A stretch of DNA of 64,000 nt. Origin: Photobacterium profundum SS9 (GTDB taxonomy: Bacteria > Pseudomonadota > Gammaproteobacteria > Enterobacterales > Vibrionaceae). Position 1 is the stretch's first letter, and each line of letters starts with the position of its first letter. A model generated the notes under the pieces. The model made no database searches, had not been told where the DNA came from, and saw nothing but the letters and a program-made list of their open reading frames with translations. The position numbers and the translations under genes were made by a program. Location of the stretch: NCBI RefSeq assembly GCF_000196255.1, contig NC_006371.1, positions 1,665,447 to 1,729,446 on the forward strand, written 5' to 3'. This document shows, piece after piece, positions 35,821-45,776 of this stretch.

Positions 35821-37032
35821 TTAATACAAAGTTTCTAACTCGTTTAGATCCTTAACATTTACACGCTTGGCTTCCTGCCCAGCGTCGAATCGAATAACAA
35901 CCGGTATTTCAGAGACATTAAACTGCTTAGCAATTTTCTGATTTTTGAAGATATCGATTGTGACAACGTTTTTACCAGCTTGACCTTTATTTTGTGCTTC
36001 TAGCTGATTGATAACATCGATACTGTCTTGGTTTTGTGGCGCCCAGAATGCAACCAATGCGGTGCCATCAAAATCGACAACCGATTTACGCCAGTTATCT
36101 TCTTCTTCGATATAACGGTCGGCAGCAACAGCAGCTACTGCACCATCACCCGCAGCAGTAACGACCTGTCGCAAGAATTTTTCAGTCACATCACCGACAG
36201 CATAAATACCGGGAATATTGGTTTCTTGCTTATCATTGGTCACAATGTAACCATGAGAATTCAAGTCAATCAGCCCTTTAATGAAATCTGTTTTAGGCAC
36301 TGTGCCGACAAACATGAATACACCATCAGATTCGATATGGCTGATCTCACCAGTTTTAATGTTCTTCACATTGACGCCATTCACTAGCTCGTCGCCAGTG
36401 ATTTCGTCTAATACTGAATTCCATACAAAATTGATTTTATCGTTAGCAAAAGCTTGTTCTTGAGCGGTGCGATCTGCTGCTAAAATACCGTGATCACGAC
36501 GTACAATCATGGTGATTTTATTGACAAACTTGGTGAGGAAAAGGGATTCTTCAACAGCGGTATTACCCGAGCCAACAACCACAATATCCAGTTCTTCGAA
36601 GAAGTCAGCATCACAGGTTGCGCAATACGATACACCTTTACCACGGAATTCATTTTCACCCGGTACACCAAGAATCAATGGCGAAGCACCAGTGCCAATA
36701 ATGATGCTTTTTGCCTGAAATACTTCACCCTTAGTGGTGGTTAATGTTTTTAAGTAGCCATCGTCAGCAACGTCAATCTTATTCACTATACCTTTAGTGA
36801 ATTCAACGCCGAACTTGTCACAATGAGCACGGAACGCATCCATTAACTCAGGGCCTGTAGCAGACAGAATGCCCGGATAGTTTTCCATCTCATCAGTTGT
36901 TGCTGCTTGACCACCCGCTTTACGTTTTTCTTCAATAATAAGCGTTTTCATTTTGCCACGAGCAGCATAAACACCGGCTGACATTCCGCCAGCACCACCG
37001 CCAATAATAATTACATCATAAAGCTCAGACAT
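35821..37032 (-). CDS. trxB: Thioredoxin reductase fused to a degenerate thioredoxin domain
   Basis: NADPH-dependent flavoprotein. FAD loop GGGAGGMSAG (residues 11-20), redox pair Cys137/Cys140 in SYCATCDADF, NADPH loop VVGSGNTAVEE. The usual enzyme ends near residue 310. Here about 90 more residues (VDFDGTALVAFWAPQNQDS ... FNVSEIPVVIRFD) form a thioredoxin-like fold whose active-site cysteines are missing: WAPQNQ replaces WCGPC. First gene of the grd series and probably next to its promoter. Confidence 0.92.
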   Translation of the reverse strand: MSELYDVIIIGGGAGGMSAGVYAARGKMKTLIIEEKRKAGGQAATTDEMENYPGILSATGPELMDAFRAHCDKFGVEFTKGIVNKIDVADDGYLKTLTTTKGEVFQAKSIIIGTGASPLILGVPGENEFRGKGVSYCATCDADFFEELDIVVVGSGNTAVEESLFLTKFVNKITMIVRRDHGILAADRTAQEQAFANDKINFVWNSVLDEITGDELVNGVNVKNIKTGEISHIESDGVFMFVGTVPKTDFIKGLIDLNSHGYIVTNDKQETNIPGIYAVGDVTEKFLRQVVTAAGDGAVAAVAADRYIEEEDNWRKSVVDFDGTALVAFWAPQNQDSIDVINQLEAQNKGQAGKNVVTIDIFKNQKIAKQFNVSEIPVVIRFDAGQEAKRVNVKDLNELETLY

Positions 37033-38013
37033 ATCTTCACCGGTTTTAATTTAAAGCCTAATTTAATAGAAGCATTAAGTTTTTGCTTAATGACTTCACC
37101 GAATTCGATCATCAAAAAATAAGTATTGGTAGTAGCATTCGACATGATATTAAGCTAACCATTAAATACAACCCGAAATTAAAACTGGTGAATAATATTT
37201 CACACAATATTCAAAACGAAGAATAATATTCAACACACATAAGGAAACGTTACTAACACCTAACGATGACCTTTTAGCTTTAATATTAATTTCGTGTCGA
37301 TTTTATTGACTACACACCAACCTCTTACCAAGAATTGTGATTATAAATAGTAATCACTGTTTTTTTGTGACCAAAATCCGACTACAGAATAAAACCCTAT
37401 AAAAAGACAAAAAATATGACATTCAGCGCATAACGATATACATACCTTCACACTATATGTTTCATAACCCCTTAACTTATAGTTACTTGTGTATTATTTT
37501 TGTTAAAAGGTTTATGCATAAATGCGATAGAATATAATTCTAAAATTAGAAATGACTTTGTTTGTTTTTTAAGCTTGCTAATTTTTAATGTCTAACCTTA
37601 AAAGATCATGCCTTTGGATTAGATTTACTAATGCCAAAAATTAAAAAATATACCCTACTAGAAAAAGACAGAATTAGAACTGTAAGAAACACAAAATAAA
37701 ACATTAAAACATCATCGTAATACGCAATATTTACCCGGTTTGATATGCATATTTGTACTGTTAGTATCACCATGAGAACCTTACCCACAGCTACATTAAT
37801 AAATACTAACATTTGCAAACATCTGTTTGGATGTAAAAACACAGCTTAAGGCTTAATTAAAGCAATTATAAAAAACAATATATTTTATTGACAAATAAAT
37901 CATTTTTACGGATGTACCTTTTTATTAAACAAAACGATGAAGCTCACACTTTACATTTATTCCTTAATGCTAATCTCCACCGTGAAAACAACGATAAATT
38001 TCGGAGTGAAGCA
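37033..38013. other. Long AT-rich intergenic region with the grd promoter
   Basis: Almost 1 kb between trxB (minus) and the aminopeptidase (plus). It has only low-complexity open frames; a 78-codon minus frame at 37606-37842 and an upstream in-frame extension of the aminopeptidase look spurious. A grd promoter must lie near 37050-37500. I looked for a glycine riboswitch and saw no recognisable core. Several ATATT-rich direct repeats lie at 37185-37235. Confidence 0.5.
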
Positions 38014-39426
38014 ATGGAAACGCTGCAATATACCAATGGTTGGCTTAACCTCAATGAAGAACGTATTAATGAAATCAATTACTTTTGTGAAGACTATAAG
38101 CATTTCCTCAATAAAGGGAAAACGGAACGTCAATGCGTCGCTCTCTGTGTTAAACAAGCCGAAGAAAAGGGATTTCGTCCCATCTCTGAATTCAAACAAT
38201 TAAACCCTGGCGATAAAGTCTACTTCGTAAACCGTAAAAAGAACGTTGCATTAGTTGTTGTAGGTAAACAACCAATCAGTGACGGTATTCGTTATGTGGT
38301 TTCTCATATCGATTCACCTCGTTTAGATTTAAAACCTAGCCCGTTATATGAAAAGAGTGAACTCGCATTAATGCGCACCCATTATTATGGTGGGATCAAA
38401 AAATACCAATGGGCATCACGTCCTCTTGCATTGCATGGCATTGTTGCAACAAAATCGGGACGAAATGTCGATATCGTCATCGGTGAAGATCCGCAAGATC
38501 CTGTCTTTACCATTCCAGATTTATTGCCTCACCTCGATAAAAAAGTACAGCGCGAGCGTACAGCAACAGAAGTCCTAAAAGGTGAAGAACTGCAGATTAT
38601 TGTTGGTTCTATACCAATGGAAGTGAATGACGACAAAATTAAAGACAAAGTGAAGCATCATATTTTAACCAAGTTATTTGAAAAATATGAAATTTCCGAG
38701 CCAGATTTTATCTCTGCTGAACTCATGCTTGTACCCGCAGGAGAAGCCCGCGATGTCGGTATCGATGGGGGCTTATTAGGCGCGTACGGCCAAGATGATC
38801 GTATTTGTGCTTTTACATCATTAGAAGCGATTTTCGATATTGCAGTACCAGAACAAACTGCAGTCTGCTTCTTAGTGGATAAAGAAGAAATTGGCTCATC
38901 AGGTTCTACAGGGCTTGAGTCTCGCTATCTTGAATACTTTACTGGCGAGCTACTTATCCGCCAACTTGGTAATCAATATAACGATCAAATGATGCGTCGT
39001 TGTTTATGGCAATCTTATGCTCTTTCTTCAGATGTAAATGCTGGCTTAAATCCATTATTTGAATCGGTTCATGATGTACAAAATGCCTCGAAGCTAGGCT
39101 ATGGCTTGGTTTTAACCAAATACACGGGTCACGGTGGGAAAGCAGGATCAAACGATGCTGATGCCGAATATGTCGCTGTATTACGCCGCATGTTTGATGA
39201 TAAAGAAATCAAGTGGCAATCAGGCTTGTTAGGCAAAGTCGATGAAGGTGGTGGCGGTACCGTGGCTAAATACCTCGCGCATTATGGCATTAATACCATC
39301 GATGCCGGCGCTGCACTGATTTCAATGCACTCACCGTTTGAACTTTCCTCTAAGTTTGACATTCATGAGCTCTACAAAGCCTATAAAGTTTTCTTTATTG
39401 ATTCAATAAAGCCAACTGAATATTAA
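38014..39426 (+). CDS. M18-family aminopeptidase
   Basis: Zinc aminopeptidase of about 470 residues. ATG 38014 (METLQYTNGWLNLNEERINE) is chosen because GGAG lies seven bases upstream; the 42 preceding in-frame residues look non-coding. Metal and catalytic segments: VVSHIDSPRLDLKPSPLYE, YGQDDRICAF, LVDKEEIGSSGSTGLESRY, SSDVNAGLNP and a C-terminal ISMHSPFELSSKFD. Function: removal of N-terminal residues from peptides, which could supply glycine to the neighbouring pathway, though that link is only positional. Confidence 0.88.
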   Translation: METLQYTNGWLNLNEERINEINYFCEDYKHFLNKGKTERQCVALCVKQAEEKGFRPISEFKQLNPGDKVYFVNRKKNVALVVVGKQPISDGIRYVVSHIDSPRLDLKPSPLYEKSELALMRTHYYGGIKKYQWASRPLALHGIVATKSGRNVDIVIGEDPQDPVFTIPDLLPHLDKKVQRERTATEVLKGEELQIIVGSIPMEVNDDKIKDKVKHHILTKLFEKYEISEPDFISAELMLVPAGEARDVGIDGGLLGAYGQDDRICAFTSLEAIFDIAVPEQTAVCFLVDKEEIGSSGSTGLESRYLEYFTGELLIRQLGNQYNDQMMRRCLWQSYALSSDVNAGLNPLFESVHDVQNASKLGYGLVLTKYTGHGGKAGSNDADAEYVAVLRRMFDDKEIKWQSGLLGKVDEGGGGTVAKYLAHYGINTIDAGAALISMHSPFELSSKFDIHELYKAYKVFFIDSIKPTEY

Positions 39427-39479
39427 AAATGACATAGTTTGTTAAGCCAAGGTGCCTACTAATCTATTAATAAACAGTG

Positions 39480-39539
39480 AATTGATAAAAGAAGAATTGA
39501 TAAACGGTAAATTGATAAGCAAGTAATTGATAAGAGAAA
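39480..39539. repeat. Four 15-bp tandem repeats
   Basis: Four consecutive units each starting AATTGATAA with a variable six-base tail (AAGAAG, ACGGTA, GCAAGT, GAGAAA). In the 3' region after the aminopeptidase gene. Confidence 0.7.
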
Positions 39540-39596
39540 CAAAGTCACGCTCAAAAAGTAAACAAGACATAATTAGAAACAAGAAGCTAAAAAGAG

Positions 39597-39636
39597 AGCC
39601 TCATTGCATTATAAAAAATGCATTGAGGCTTTTCTT
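39597..39636. terminator. Convergent terminator aminopeptidase/DsrE
   Basis: AGCCTCATTGCAT and ATGCATTGAGGCT pair with one mismatch around a short A-rich loop. T- and A-runs on both sides suit both directions. Confidence 0.75.
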
Positions 39637-39651
39637 TTAAAATCTAGCCTC

Positions 39652-40008
39652 TTAAAAGCTAACCACTTTATCGGCTTTCAATGTCCATAAAGACAAATCA
39701 TCTAACGTGCCAATTTCGGCCCCTTCGAGCAAAGGCAAATCAGTCATACCACGTGCATCGGTACAGGTTTTACACAATTTCACTTGCGCGCCTTGTGCCA
39801 ATAAAATATCCAGCATTTGTTGAATATTGTAGCCTTCACTTGGCTTCTGTCTCACTAACGCGCAACTTACAGAATCTGACATAAGAAATATCTGTAATTG
39901 CGTTGCTTCATGCTCTTGCTCGTTTAAATTGATTGCTAACCGTAATGCATTAAAAGAACGTTCTGAACCGTACGGTGCTTCATTCAGAATAAAGAGAATA
40001 TTTTGCAT
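39652..40008 (-). CDS. DsrE/YchN-family protein
   Basis: A 118-residue soluble protein of the DsrE/F fold: ILFILNEAPYGSERSFNALR at the N-terminus, LQIFLMSDSVSCALVRQKP, then AQGAQVKLCKTCTDARGM with a Cys pair (C-K-T-C) in the usual position of the sulfur-handling cysteine. YchN-like members are small hexamers, possibly in sulfur transfer. Monocistronic, divergent from modE. Confidence 0.8.
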   Translation of the reverse strand: MQNILFILNEAPYGSERSFNALRLAINLNEQEHEATQLQIFLMSDSVSCALVRQKPSEGYNIQQMLDILLAQGAQVKLCKTCTDARGMTDLPLLEGAEIGTLDDLSLWTLKADKVVSF

Positions 40009-40143
40009 TGTTGTTACTCGCTAAAAGGTCGCTTAGGCATAAAACAATCATTGCTTTATACATTGTGCGGTATACTTTACGACAAGTTGAACCTTAGCGT
40101 TCTGATTTAGCTCTAGTTTTTAATCAAAGGTACACACTTAGCA

Positions 40144-40935
40144 ATGATGGATTTTGACGCGCTTCTTACCCTTTCTACAAACGGTAAAACCTTTGCTAAT
40201 CCCCGACGTGTGGCTTTGCTCAAGGCTGTGCACGCGACAGGTTCAATTAGCCAAGGCGCGAAACAAGCAGGAATCAGTTATAAAGCCGCTTTCGATGCGA
40301 TTAAAGACATGAATAGTCGATCGCAAGAGCCACTGGTCACCAGTGAGAAAGGGGGAAAAGGCGGTGGTGGCGCTTCCTTAACGCATTTTGGCGAACGCTT
40401 AGTACAAATGTATGAACTGCTCGATAAGATTCAAAATATGGGCTTAAAAGCACTCAACGATGAAAATGCCCCACTCCATAGTTTGCTGGGTATTATGTCA
40501 AAATTCTCTTTGCAAACGAGTGCCAGAAATCAACTATTTGGTACAATCTGCGATATTCAACGCTATGAATTACATGACTTAGTCATTATTCAACTCGCTG
40601 GTAACCATCGAATTTCTGCCACGATTACACATGGCAGCACAGTGAGGCTACAGTTAGCTATTGGGAAAGATGTGGTTGCGCTGATCAAGGGGCCATCCAT
40701 CACTGTTTTTAACGAACCAGCGTCAAAACTTGATTACGATAATCAGTTGAAAGGCACTATAAAAGCGATTAATCGGGATAAGACATCGGCAGAAATTACA
40801 GTTGGTTTAAGTGAATATGATGAAGTATGTGCATTAGTCGATAATGATAACCTCACTAAGACAAACACCAACATCAATACGCCGATCTATGCATGCTTCC
40901 ATTCAACTCAAGTGATTATTGCCACCATGTGTTAA
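40144..40935 (+). CDS. modE: Molybdate-responsive regulator ModE
   Basis: A 263-residue regulator. The N-terminal winged helix (NPRRVALLKAVHATGSISQG, ISYKAAFDAIKDMN) is followed by TSEKGGKGGGGASLTHFGER, a ModE hallmark, and by two C-terminal TOBE/Mop segments that bind molybdate (ISATITHGSTVRLQLAIGKD; AEITVGLSEYDEVCALV). It controls molybdate uptake or molybdoenzyme genes, none of which are in the window. ATG 40144 and ATG 40147 are both possible starts. Confidence 0.9.
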   Translation: MMDFDALLTLSTNGKTFANPRRVALLKAVHATGSISQGAKQAGISYKAAFDAIKDMNSRSQEPLVTSEKGGKGGGGASLTHFGERLVQMYELLDKIQNMGLKALNDENAPLHSLLGIMSKFSLQTSARNQLFGTICDIQRYELHDLVIIQLAGNHRISATITHGSTVRLQLAIGKDVVALIKGPSITVFNEPASKLDYDNQLKGTIKAINRDKTSAEITVGLSEYDEVCALVDNDNLTKTNTNINTPIYACFHSTQVIIATMC

Positions 40936-40954
40936 TGCTCAGTGGAGCATTAAC
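40931..40954 (+). terminator. Hairpin over the modE stop
   Basis: GTTAATGCTC-AGTG-GAGCATTAAC, a perfect 10-bp stem including the stop codon, with only a weak T-tract after it. Confidence 0.5.
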
Positions 40955-40969
40955 TTATCCAGGTTGGTA

Positions 40970-41242
40970 TCAGCTAGGGAACTCTAAAACACACATTTGC
41001 AACGGTGGGCTGTAGTTTTTGCCTTCCAATAGGCAGTCGGTAAAATGCTTGTAGTCTTCATATTGCAAAATACCTAACAGCACCACAGAAATAAGCATAC
41101 CGACCATAGAAATGCGCATTAACCATTTCTTTTTTGTCTTCAACGAGAATAAAAATGCGATGACAGACACAGGAGCAAGCGATAATAGAAAAAACCATGT
41201 ATTCATCGACAAAGCGATCATGACAAACTGCATTCCATTCAA
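40970..41242 (-). CDS. Small membrane protein, unknown
   Basis: About 78-90 residues depending on start (ATG 41206, MNTWFFLLSL, is plausible). Two hydrophobic helices: WFFLLSLAPVSVIAFLF and ISMVGMLISVVLLGIL, separated by KTKKKW. The C-terminal part has two cysteines (TDCLLEG, QMCVLE). No family recognised. Confidence 0.5.
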   Translation of the reverse strand: MNGMQFVMIALSMNTWFFLLSLAPVSVIAFLFSLKTKKKWLMRISMVGMLISVVLLGILQYEDYKHFTDCLLEGKNYSPPLQMCVLEFPS

Positions 41243-41503
41243 GAACTGTTAAGGGTGGTGATGGTAAGCCTTTTCCATCCATGAATTCAAAGGTATTCGT
41301 GTTTTTTTGCAAAGCTTTACAAAACATTGACAAGATGAATCTACATTCATCGCCAGCTTGTAGCGTAATATACCCAAGTCACCTCATTATGATATAAAAC
41401 CGATTTAATAACCCGTTACAACCCTTTCAGATGCCCTTATTTCCCCTTAAAGAATCAACGCGTGTGATCCATAACTCCATTTATTCAGTTCAAGCATATT
41501 TGT

Positions 41504-41519
41504 TCTGATCTGAATCACA
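41504..41519. promoter_or_regulatory. CRP-like site upstream of rbsD
   Basis: TCTGA-TCTGAA-TCACA matches the TGTGA-N6-TCACA consensus with one mismatch, followed by TTTTG. It lies about 50 bp upstream of the RbsR-like palindrome, as expected for a catabolite-activated sugar operon. Confidence 0.55.
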
Positions 41520-41570
41520 TTTTGTAACAAACAAAAGTGCAAAACATCCAATTTAATTCTACATTCCACC

Positions 41571-41600
41571 CATCGAAACGTTTGCGTAATCGTTTCGATG
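41571..41600. promoter_or_regulatory. RbsR-like operator
   Basis: CATCGAAACG, ten bases, CGTTTCGATG: perfect 10-base arms containing the GAAACG/CGTTTC halves typical of LacI-family ribose repressors. 88 bp upstream of rbsD. Confidence 0.75.
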
Positions 41601-41687
41601 AATGAAAAACACGATTAAATAGGATTGACCGCCAAGGCTGGCAACATACTTTAAGCATCACCATTACGAATAATTAAGGCGCAACCC

Positions 41688-42107
41688 ATGAAAAAAAATG
41701 CACTCATCAACGCTGAATTGTCTTACGTTGTTGCCACTCTCGGCCATACTGATGAGATCACGATTTGTGATGCAGGCTTACCGATTCCTGATGAAACACA
41801 GCGTATCGATCTGGCTTTAATACCTGGCGTGCCAACTTTCATCGATACCGTTAAGGCGGTATTGGGCGAAATGCAAATCGAAGGCGTTGTTATGGCCGAA
41901 GAATTTGCTCAAGTCAGCCCAGACCTACATCAAGCCTTGATTGCACTGATTCGTAATGAAGAATTGTTATGCGGTAAAAAGATTACCTTGTCTTACGTGA
42001 GTCACGAAGCGTTTAAAGTGCATACGCAAGACAGTAAAGCTGTCATTCGCACAGGTGAATGTACGCCTTATGCGAACGTAATTTTCCAATCAGGTGTTGT
42101 CTTTTAA
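41688..42107 (+). CDS. rbsD: D-ribose pyranase
   Basis: A 139-residue mutarotase converting beta-pyranose to beta-furanose ribose so that RbsK can use it. Family features: LSYVVATLGHTDEITICDAG with the catalytic His, and a C-terminal RTGECTPYANVIFQSGVVF. First gene of the ribose operon. Confidence 0.95.
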   Translation: MKKNALINAELSYVVATLGHTDEITICDAGLPIPDETQRIDLALIPGVPTFIDTVKAVLGEMQIEGVVMAEEFAQVSPDLHQALIALIRNEELLCGKKITLSYVSHEAFKVHTQDSKAVIRTGECTPYANVIFQSGVVF

Positions 42108-42142
42108 CACACCTATTCTCGGAATAATCGCAAGGAACTGAC

Positions 42143-43657
42143 ATGAACCAGCCAATTTTAGAACTTAAAGGCATTGAAAAAGCATTCCCTGGTGTAAAAG
42201 CGCTAGATAATGCTTGTTTGAATGTTTACCCAGGCAAGGTAATGGCTTTAATGGGTGAAAATGGTGCCGGTAAGTCGACGCTTATGAAGTCCTTAACTGG
42301 AATCTATGCGATGGATGCAGGTGAAATTCGCTACCAAGGGAAAGCCGTTAACTTCGATGGCCCTCGCCACTCTCAAGAAGCTGGCATCAGTATTATTCAC
42401 CAAGAACTGAACCTGATCCCTGAATTAACCATTGCTGAGAATATCTTTCTTGGTCGTGAAAAAACCAATGCATTTGGTGGCATTAAATGGGCAGAAATGT
42501 TCCGTGAAGCCGATGATCTACTTAAGCGCTTAAACGTAAAACACCACTCCCGCCAATTATTGGGAGAGTTAAGCCTTGGTGAGCAGCAAATGGTTGAGAT
42601 TGCGAAAGCCTTATCTTTCAAATCTCAAGTCATCATTATGGATGAGCCAACCGATGCACTGACAGATACTGAAACTGAGTCGTTGTTTAAAGTGATTAAT
42701 GAGTTGCGTGCTGAAGGTTGCGGTATTGTGTATATCTCGCACCGCCTAAAAGAAATCTTCGAAATCTGCGACGACATTACCGTATTACGAGACGGAAAAT
42801 TCATTGGTGAACGTGCTGTAGCCGATACCGATGAAGACGGCTTGATCGAAATGATGGTAGGCCGTCGCTTAGATGAGCAATACCCTCGTATTGATGTGCG
42901 CCACGGTGAAACCTGCCTTGAAGTAACAAACCTGACTGGTGCAGGTGTCAATAATGTCAGCTTCAAACTGGATCGCGGTGAGATCTTAGGTGTATCAGGC
43001 TTAATGGGTGCGGGTCGTAGCGAATTAATGAAAGTGATTTACGGTGCCCTAAAGCGTGAATCAGGCGATATCAAACTTAACGGCAAAACCATTAACCCAG
43101 TAACCCCACAAGATGGCTTAGCGAACGGGATTGCGTATATATCGGAAGACCGCAAAGGTGATGGGCTGGTACTTGGGTTATCAGTGAAAGAGAACATGTC
43201 GCTATGTTCACTAGAACAGCTTTCTAAAGGTGTTCAGCTAAAACATTACGAAGAAGTGACCGCGGTGGAAGATTTCATCCGCTTATTCAACATCAAAACC
43301 CCAACGCGTGATCAAATCATTGGCAACCTCTCTGGCGGTAACCAACAGAAAGTCGCTATCGCCAAAGGGTTAATGACCCGTCCCAAAGTCCTGATTTTGG
43401 ATGAGCCAACCCGTGGTGTCGATGTAGGGGCAAAGAAAGAGATTTATCAACTCATCAACCAATTTAAAGCGGAAGGCATGAGCATCATCTTAGTTTCTTC
43501 TGAAATGCCAGAAGTACTGGGAATGAGTGACCGCATCATAGTGATGCACGAAGGCCGTATTAGCGGTGAATTTATGGCAGCCGATGCCAATCAAGAAAAA
43601 TTACTGGCCTGTGCGGTAGGTAAAACCACCGAGCAGAACAACGAGGTAGCAGCATGA
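42143..43657 (+). CDS. rbsA: Ribose ABC transporter ATP-binding protein
   Basis: A 504-residue double ATPase of the sugar ABC transporter. Two nucleotide-binding halves: Walker [10 protein letters not shown] (residue 39 on) with [15 protein letters not shown] and [11 protein letters not shown], and a second half with [25 protein letters not shown] and [11 protein letters not shown]. The stop overlaps rbsC by four bases. Confidence 0.96.
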   Translation: MNQPILELKGIEKAFPGVKALDNACLNVYPGKVMALMGENGAGKSTLMKSLTGIYAMDAGEIRYQGKAVNFDGPRHSQEAGISIIHQELNLIPELTIAENIFLGREKTNAFGGIKWAEMFREADDLLKRLNVKHHSRQLLGELSLGEQQMVEIAKALSFKSQVIIMDEPTDALTDTETESLFKVINELRAEGCGIVYISHRLKEIFEICDDITVLRDGKFIGERAVADTDEDGLIEMMVGRRLDEQYPRIDVRHGETCLEVTNLTGAGVNNVSFKLDRGEILGVSGLMGAGRSELMKVIYGALKRESGDIKLNGKTINPVTPQDGLANGIAYISEDRKGDGLVLGLSVKENMSLCSLEQLSKGVQLKHYEEVTAVEDFIRLFNIKTPTRDQIIGNLSGGNQQKVAIAKGLMTRPKVLILDEPTRGVDVGAKKEIYQLINQFKAEGMSIILVSSEMPEVLGMSDRIIVMHEGRISGEFMAADANQEKLLACAVGKTTEQNNEVAA

Positions 43658-44643
43658 GCAGCAACGCGATGACCAAAACAGACGATTCAAAAAACAAAAC
43701 AGGTAAGCTGTTCACTAAAGAATGGTTAATTGAACAAAAATCACTGATCGCATTGATCTTACTGATTGTTGTCGTGTCTTTCCTTAACCCCAACTTCTTT
43801 ACTGTCGACAACATTTTAAACATTCTTCGCCAAACCTCGATAAACGCAATTATTGCAGTCGGTATGACACTGGTTATTTTAACTGCGGGTATCGACCTAA
43901 GTGTGGGATCTGTTTTGGCGCTGTGTGGTGCATTTGCCGCCACCATGATTGGTCTTGAAATTCCAGCCATTATTGCCGTACCAACAGCCCTTCTAGCGGG
44001 TGCTGCTTTAGGTGCAATCAGCGGTATTATTATTGCCAAAGGTAAAGTGCAAGCATTTATTGCCACCTTGGTAACCATGACATTGCTGCGTGGTGTCACC
44101 ATGGTTTACACCGATGGTCGCCCTATTTCTACTGGCTTTACAGAGGTAGCAGATGGCTTTGCATGGTTCGGTACAGGTTACGCAATGGGTATTCCTGTTC
44201 CTATCTGGCTAATGGTTATTGTATTCGCTTCTATCTGGTATTTATTGAATCACACTCGCTTCGGTCGTTACATCTACGCACTGGGCGGTAATGAATCAGC
44301 AACTCGCTTATCAGGCATTAACGTAGATCGCGTCAAGATTGGCGTCTACGCTATCTGTGGCCTGTTAGCCGCCCTTGCTGGCATCATTGTAACCTCTCGT
44401 CTTTCATCTGCTCAGCCAACCGCTGGTATGGGATACGAACTGGATGCGATTGCTGCTGTCGTATTGGGTGGTACCAGCCTTGCTGGTGGTAAAGGTCGCA
44501 TTATGGGCACACTGGTTGGTGCGCTTATTATCGGCTTCTTAAACAATGCACTAAACCTGTTAGACGTGTCTTCATACTACCAAATGATTGCAAAAGCAGT
44601 GGTAATCTTGCTTGCGGTACTGGTAGATAATAAAAATAAGTAA
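43654..44643 (+). CDS. rbsC: Ribose ABC transporter permease
   Basis: Inner-membrane permease of 329 residues with multiple helices and family segments [20 protein letters not shown] and [20 protein letters not shown]. Translationally coupled to rbsA by ATGA. Confidence 0.96.
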   Translation: MSSNAMTKTDDSKNKTGKLFTKEWLIEQKSLIALILLIVVVSFLNPNFFTVDNILNILRQTSINAIIAVGMTLVILTAGIDLSVGSVLALCGAFAATMIGLEIPAIIAVPTALLAGAALGAISGIIIAKGKVQAFIATLVTMTLLRGVTMVYTDGRPISTGFTEVADGFAWFGTGYAMGIPVPIWLMVIVFASIWYLLNHTRFGRYIYALGGNESATRLSGINVDRVKIGVYAICGLLAALAGIIVTSRLSSAQPTAGMGYELDAIAAVVLGGTSLAGGKGRIMGTLVGALIIGFLNNALNLLDVSSYYQMIAKAVVILLAVLVDNKNK

Positions 44644-44669
44644 CTCGAAAACATAAACCTCTGAGTATT

Positions 44670-44707
44670 GGCACAATAAACACCCCTAACCCTTTGTTTA
44701 TTGTGCC
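44670..44707 (+). promoter_or_regulatory. Intercistronic hairpin rbsC-rbsB
   Basis: GGCACAATAAACA and TGTTTATTGTGCC are perfect 13-base arms around a 12-base loop. No U-tract, so it is more likely an mRNA-stabilising or processing hairpin that raises RbsB relative to the membrane components. Confidence 0.6.
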
Positions 44708-44742
44708 TAACAAACTGACCCGAAATATATAAGGAATATAGA

Positions 44743-45621
44743 ATGAAAAAGTTAGCGACCCTAATCTCTGCTGCTGTTCTTTCGGCCTCTTTCAGTACGA
44801 CTGCATCTGCGCAAGACACTATGGCAATGGTTGTTTCTACGCTTAATAACCCATTTTTCGTCACCATGAAAGAAGGCGCTGAAGCGAAAGCAAAAGAGCT
44901 GGGCTACAACCTGATTGTTCTTGATTCTCAGAATGACCCAAGCAAAGAACTGTCTAACGTTGAAGATTTGACTGTTCGTGGCGTGAAAGCCATTTTGATT
45001 AACCCAACCGATTCAGATGCTGTATCAAACGCGATTCGTATGGCGAACCGTGCAAATATCCCAGTACTAACACTTGACCGTGGTGCAAGCCGTGGTGAAG
45101 TCGTAAGCCACATTGCATCTGATAACGTTGCTGGTGGTGAAATGGCGGGTAAATACATCATGGAAAAAGTGGGCGAAAAAGCGCGCGTTATCCAACTTGA
45201 AGGGATCGCTGGTACGTCTGCGGCACGTGAGCGAGGTCAAGGCTTCATGCAAGCTGTCGATACGTACAAGATGGATTTGTTAAGTAGTCAGCCAGCTGAT
45301 TTTGACCGTACTAAAGGTCTTAACGTTATGGAAAACTTGCTAGCAGCAAACCCTGATGTTCAAGCGGTATTTGCACAAAATGATGAAATGGCACTCGGTG
45401 CACTGCGTGCTGTTCAAGCATCAGGCAAAGATATCCTGATTGTTGGTTTTGATGGTACTGAAGATGGCCTTGCGGCGGTTAAACGCGGAAAGCTTGGCGC
45501 GACAATTGCCCAACAGCCAGGTCTAATTGGTGCTCTTGGTGTCGAAACAGCAGACAAGGTACTAAAAGGGGAATCAGTTGAGAAAAGCATTCCAGTTCCT
45601 CTAAAAGTTGTTACTAAATAA
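44743..45621 (+). CDS. rbsB: Ribose-binding periplasmic protein
   Basis: A 292-residue binding protein with a signal peptide ([20 protein letters not shown], cleavage near SAQ) and the ribose-binding fold: [61 protein letters not shown]. Confidence 0.96.
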   Translation: MKKLATLISAAVLSASFSTTASAQDTMAMVVSTLNNPFFVTMKEGAEAKAKELGYNLIVLDSQNDPSKELSNVEDLTVRGVKAILINPTDSDAVSNAIRMANRANIPVLTLDRGASRGEVVSHIASDNVAGGEMAGKYIMEKVGEKARVIQLEGIAGTSAARERGQGFMQAVDTYKMDLLSSQPADFDRTKGLNVMENLLAANPDVQAVFAQNDEMALGALRAVQASGKDILIVGFDGTEDGLAAVKRGKLGATIAQQPGLIGALGVETADKVLKGESVEKSIPVPLKVVTK

Positions 45622-45634
45622 TCAATACCATGGT

Positions 45635-45664
45635 GAGTATCTGGGAATACGTTTCTAGATACTC
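45635..45664 (+). terminator. Hairpin after rbsB
   Basis: GAGTATCT...AGATACTC with further pairing inside, followed by TTCTTTCTT. Possibly a partial terminator before rbsK. Confidence 0.5.
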
Positions 45665-45776
45665 TTCTTTCTTACACTTACTTCCCCCCAGAACAGAATA
45701 CATCGTTTAATGTCTGCCTTATATTGCAGTATTAACCCATATATTTTGGTAAAGAACACAATAAGAAAGGTTTTGT

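Larger units (their letters stand above)
41243..41687. other. Regulatory region upstream of rbsD
   Basis: 445 bp without a gene. The right half holds the CRP-like and RbsR-like sites listed separately; nothing was recognised in the left half. Confidence 0.4.

Noticed and set aside
37033..37500. Possible glycine riboswitch in front of the grd series
   Set aside because: A glycine-responsive leader would make sense, but I could not find the conserved core or tandem aptamer pattern on the minus strand.
37606..37842. 78-codon minus-strand open frame upstream of the aminopeptidase gene
   Set aside because: Low-complexity AT-rich product in a promoter region, no convincing ribosome site or motif.
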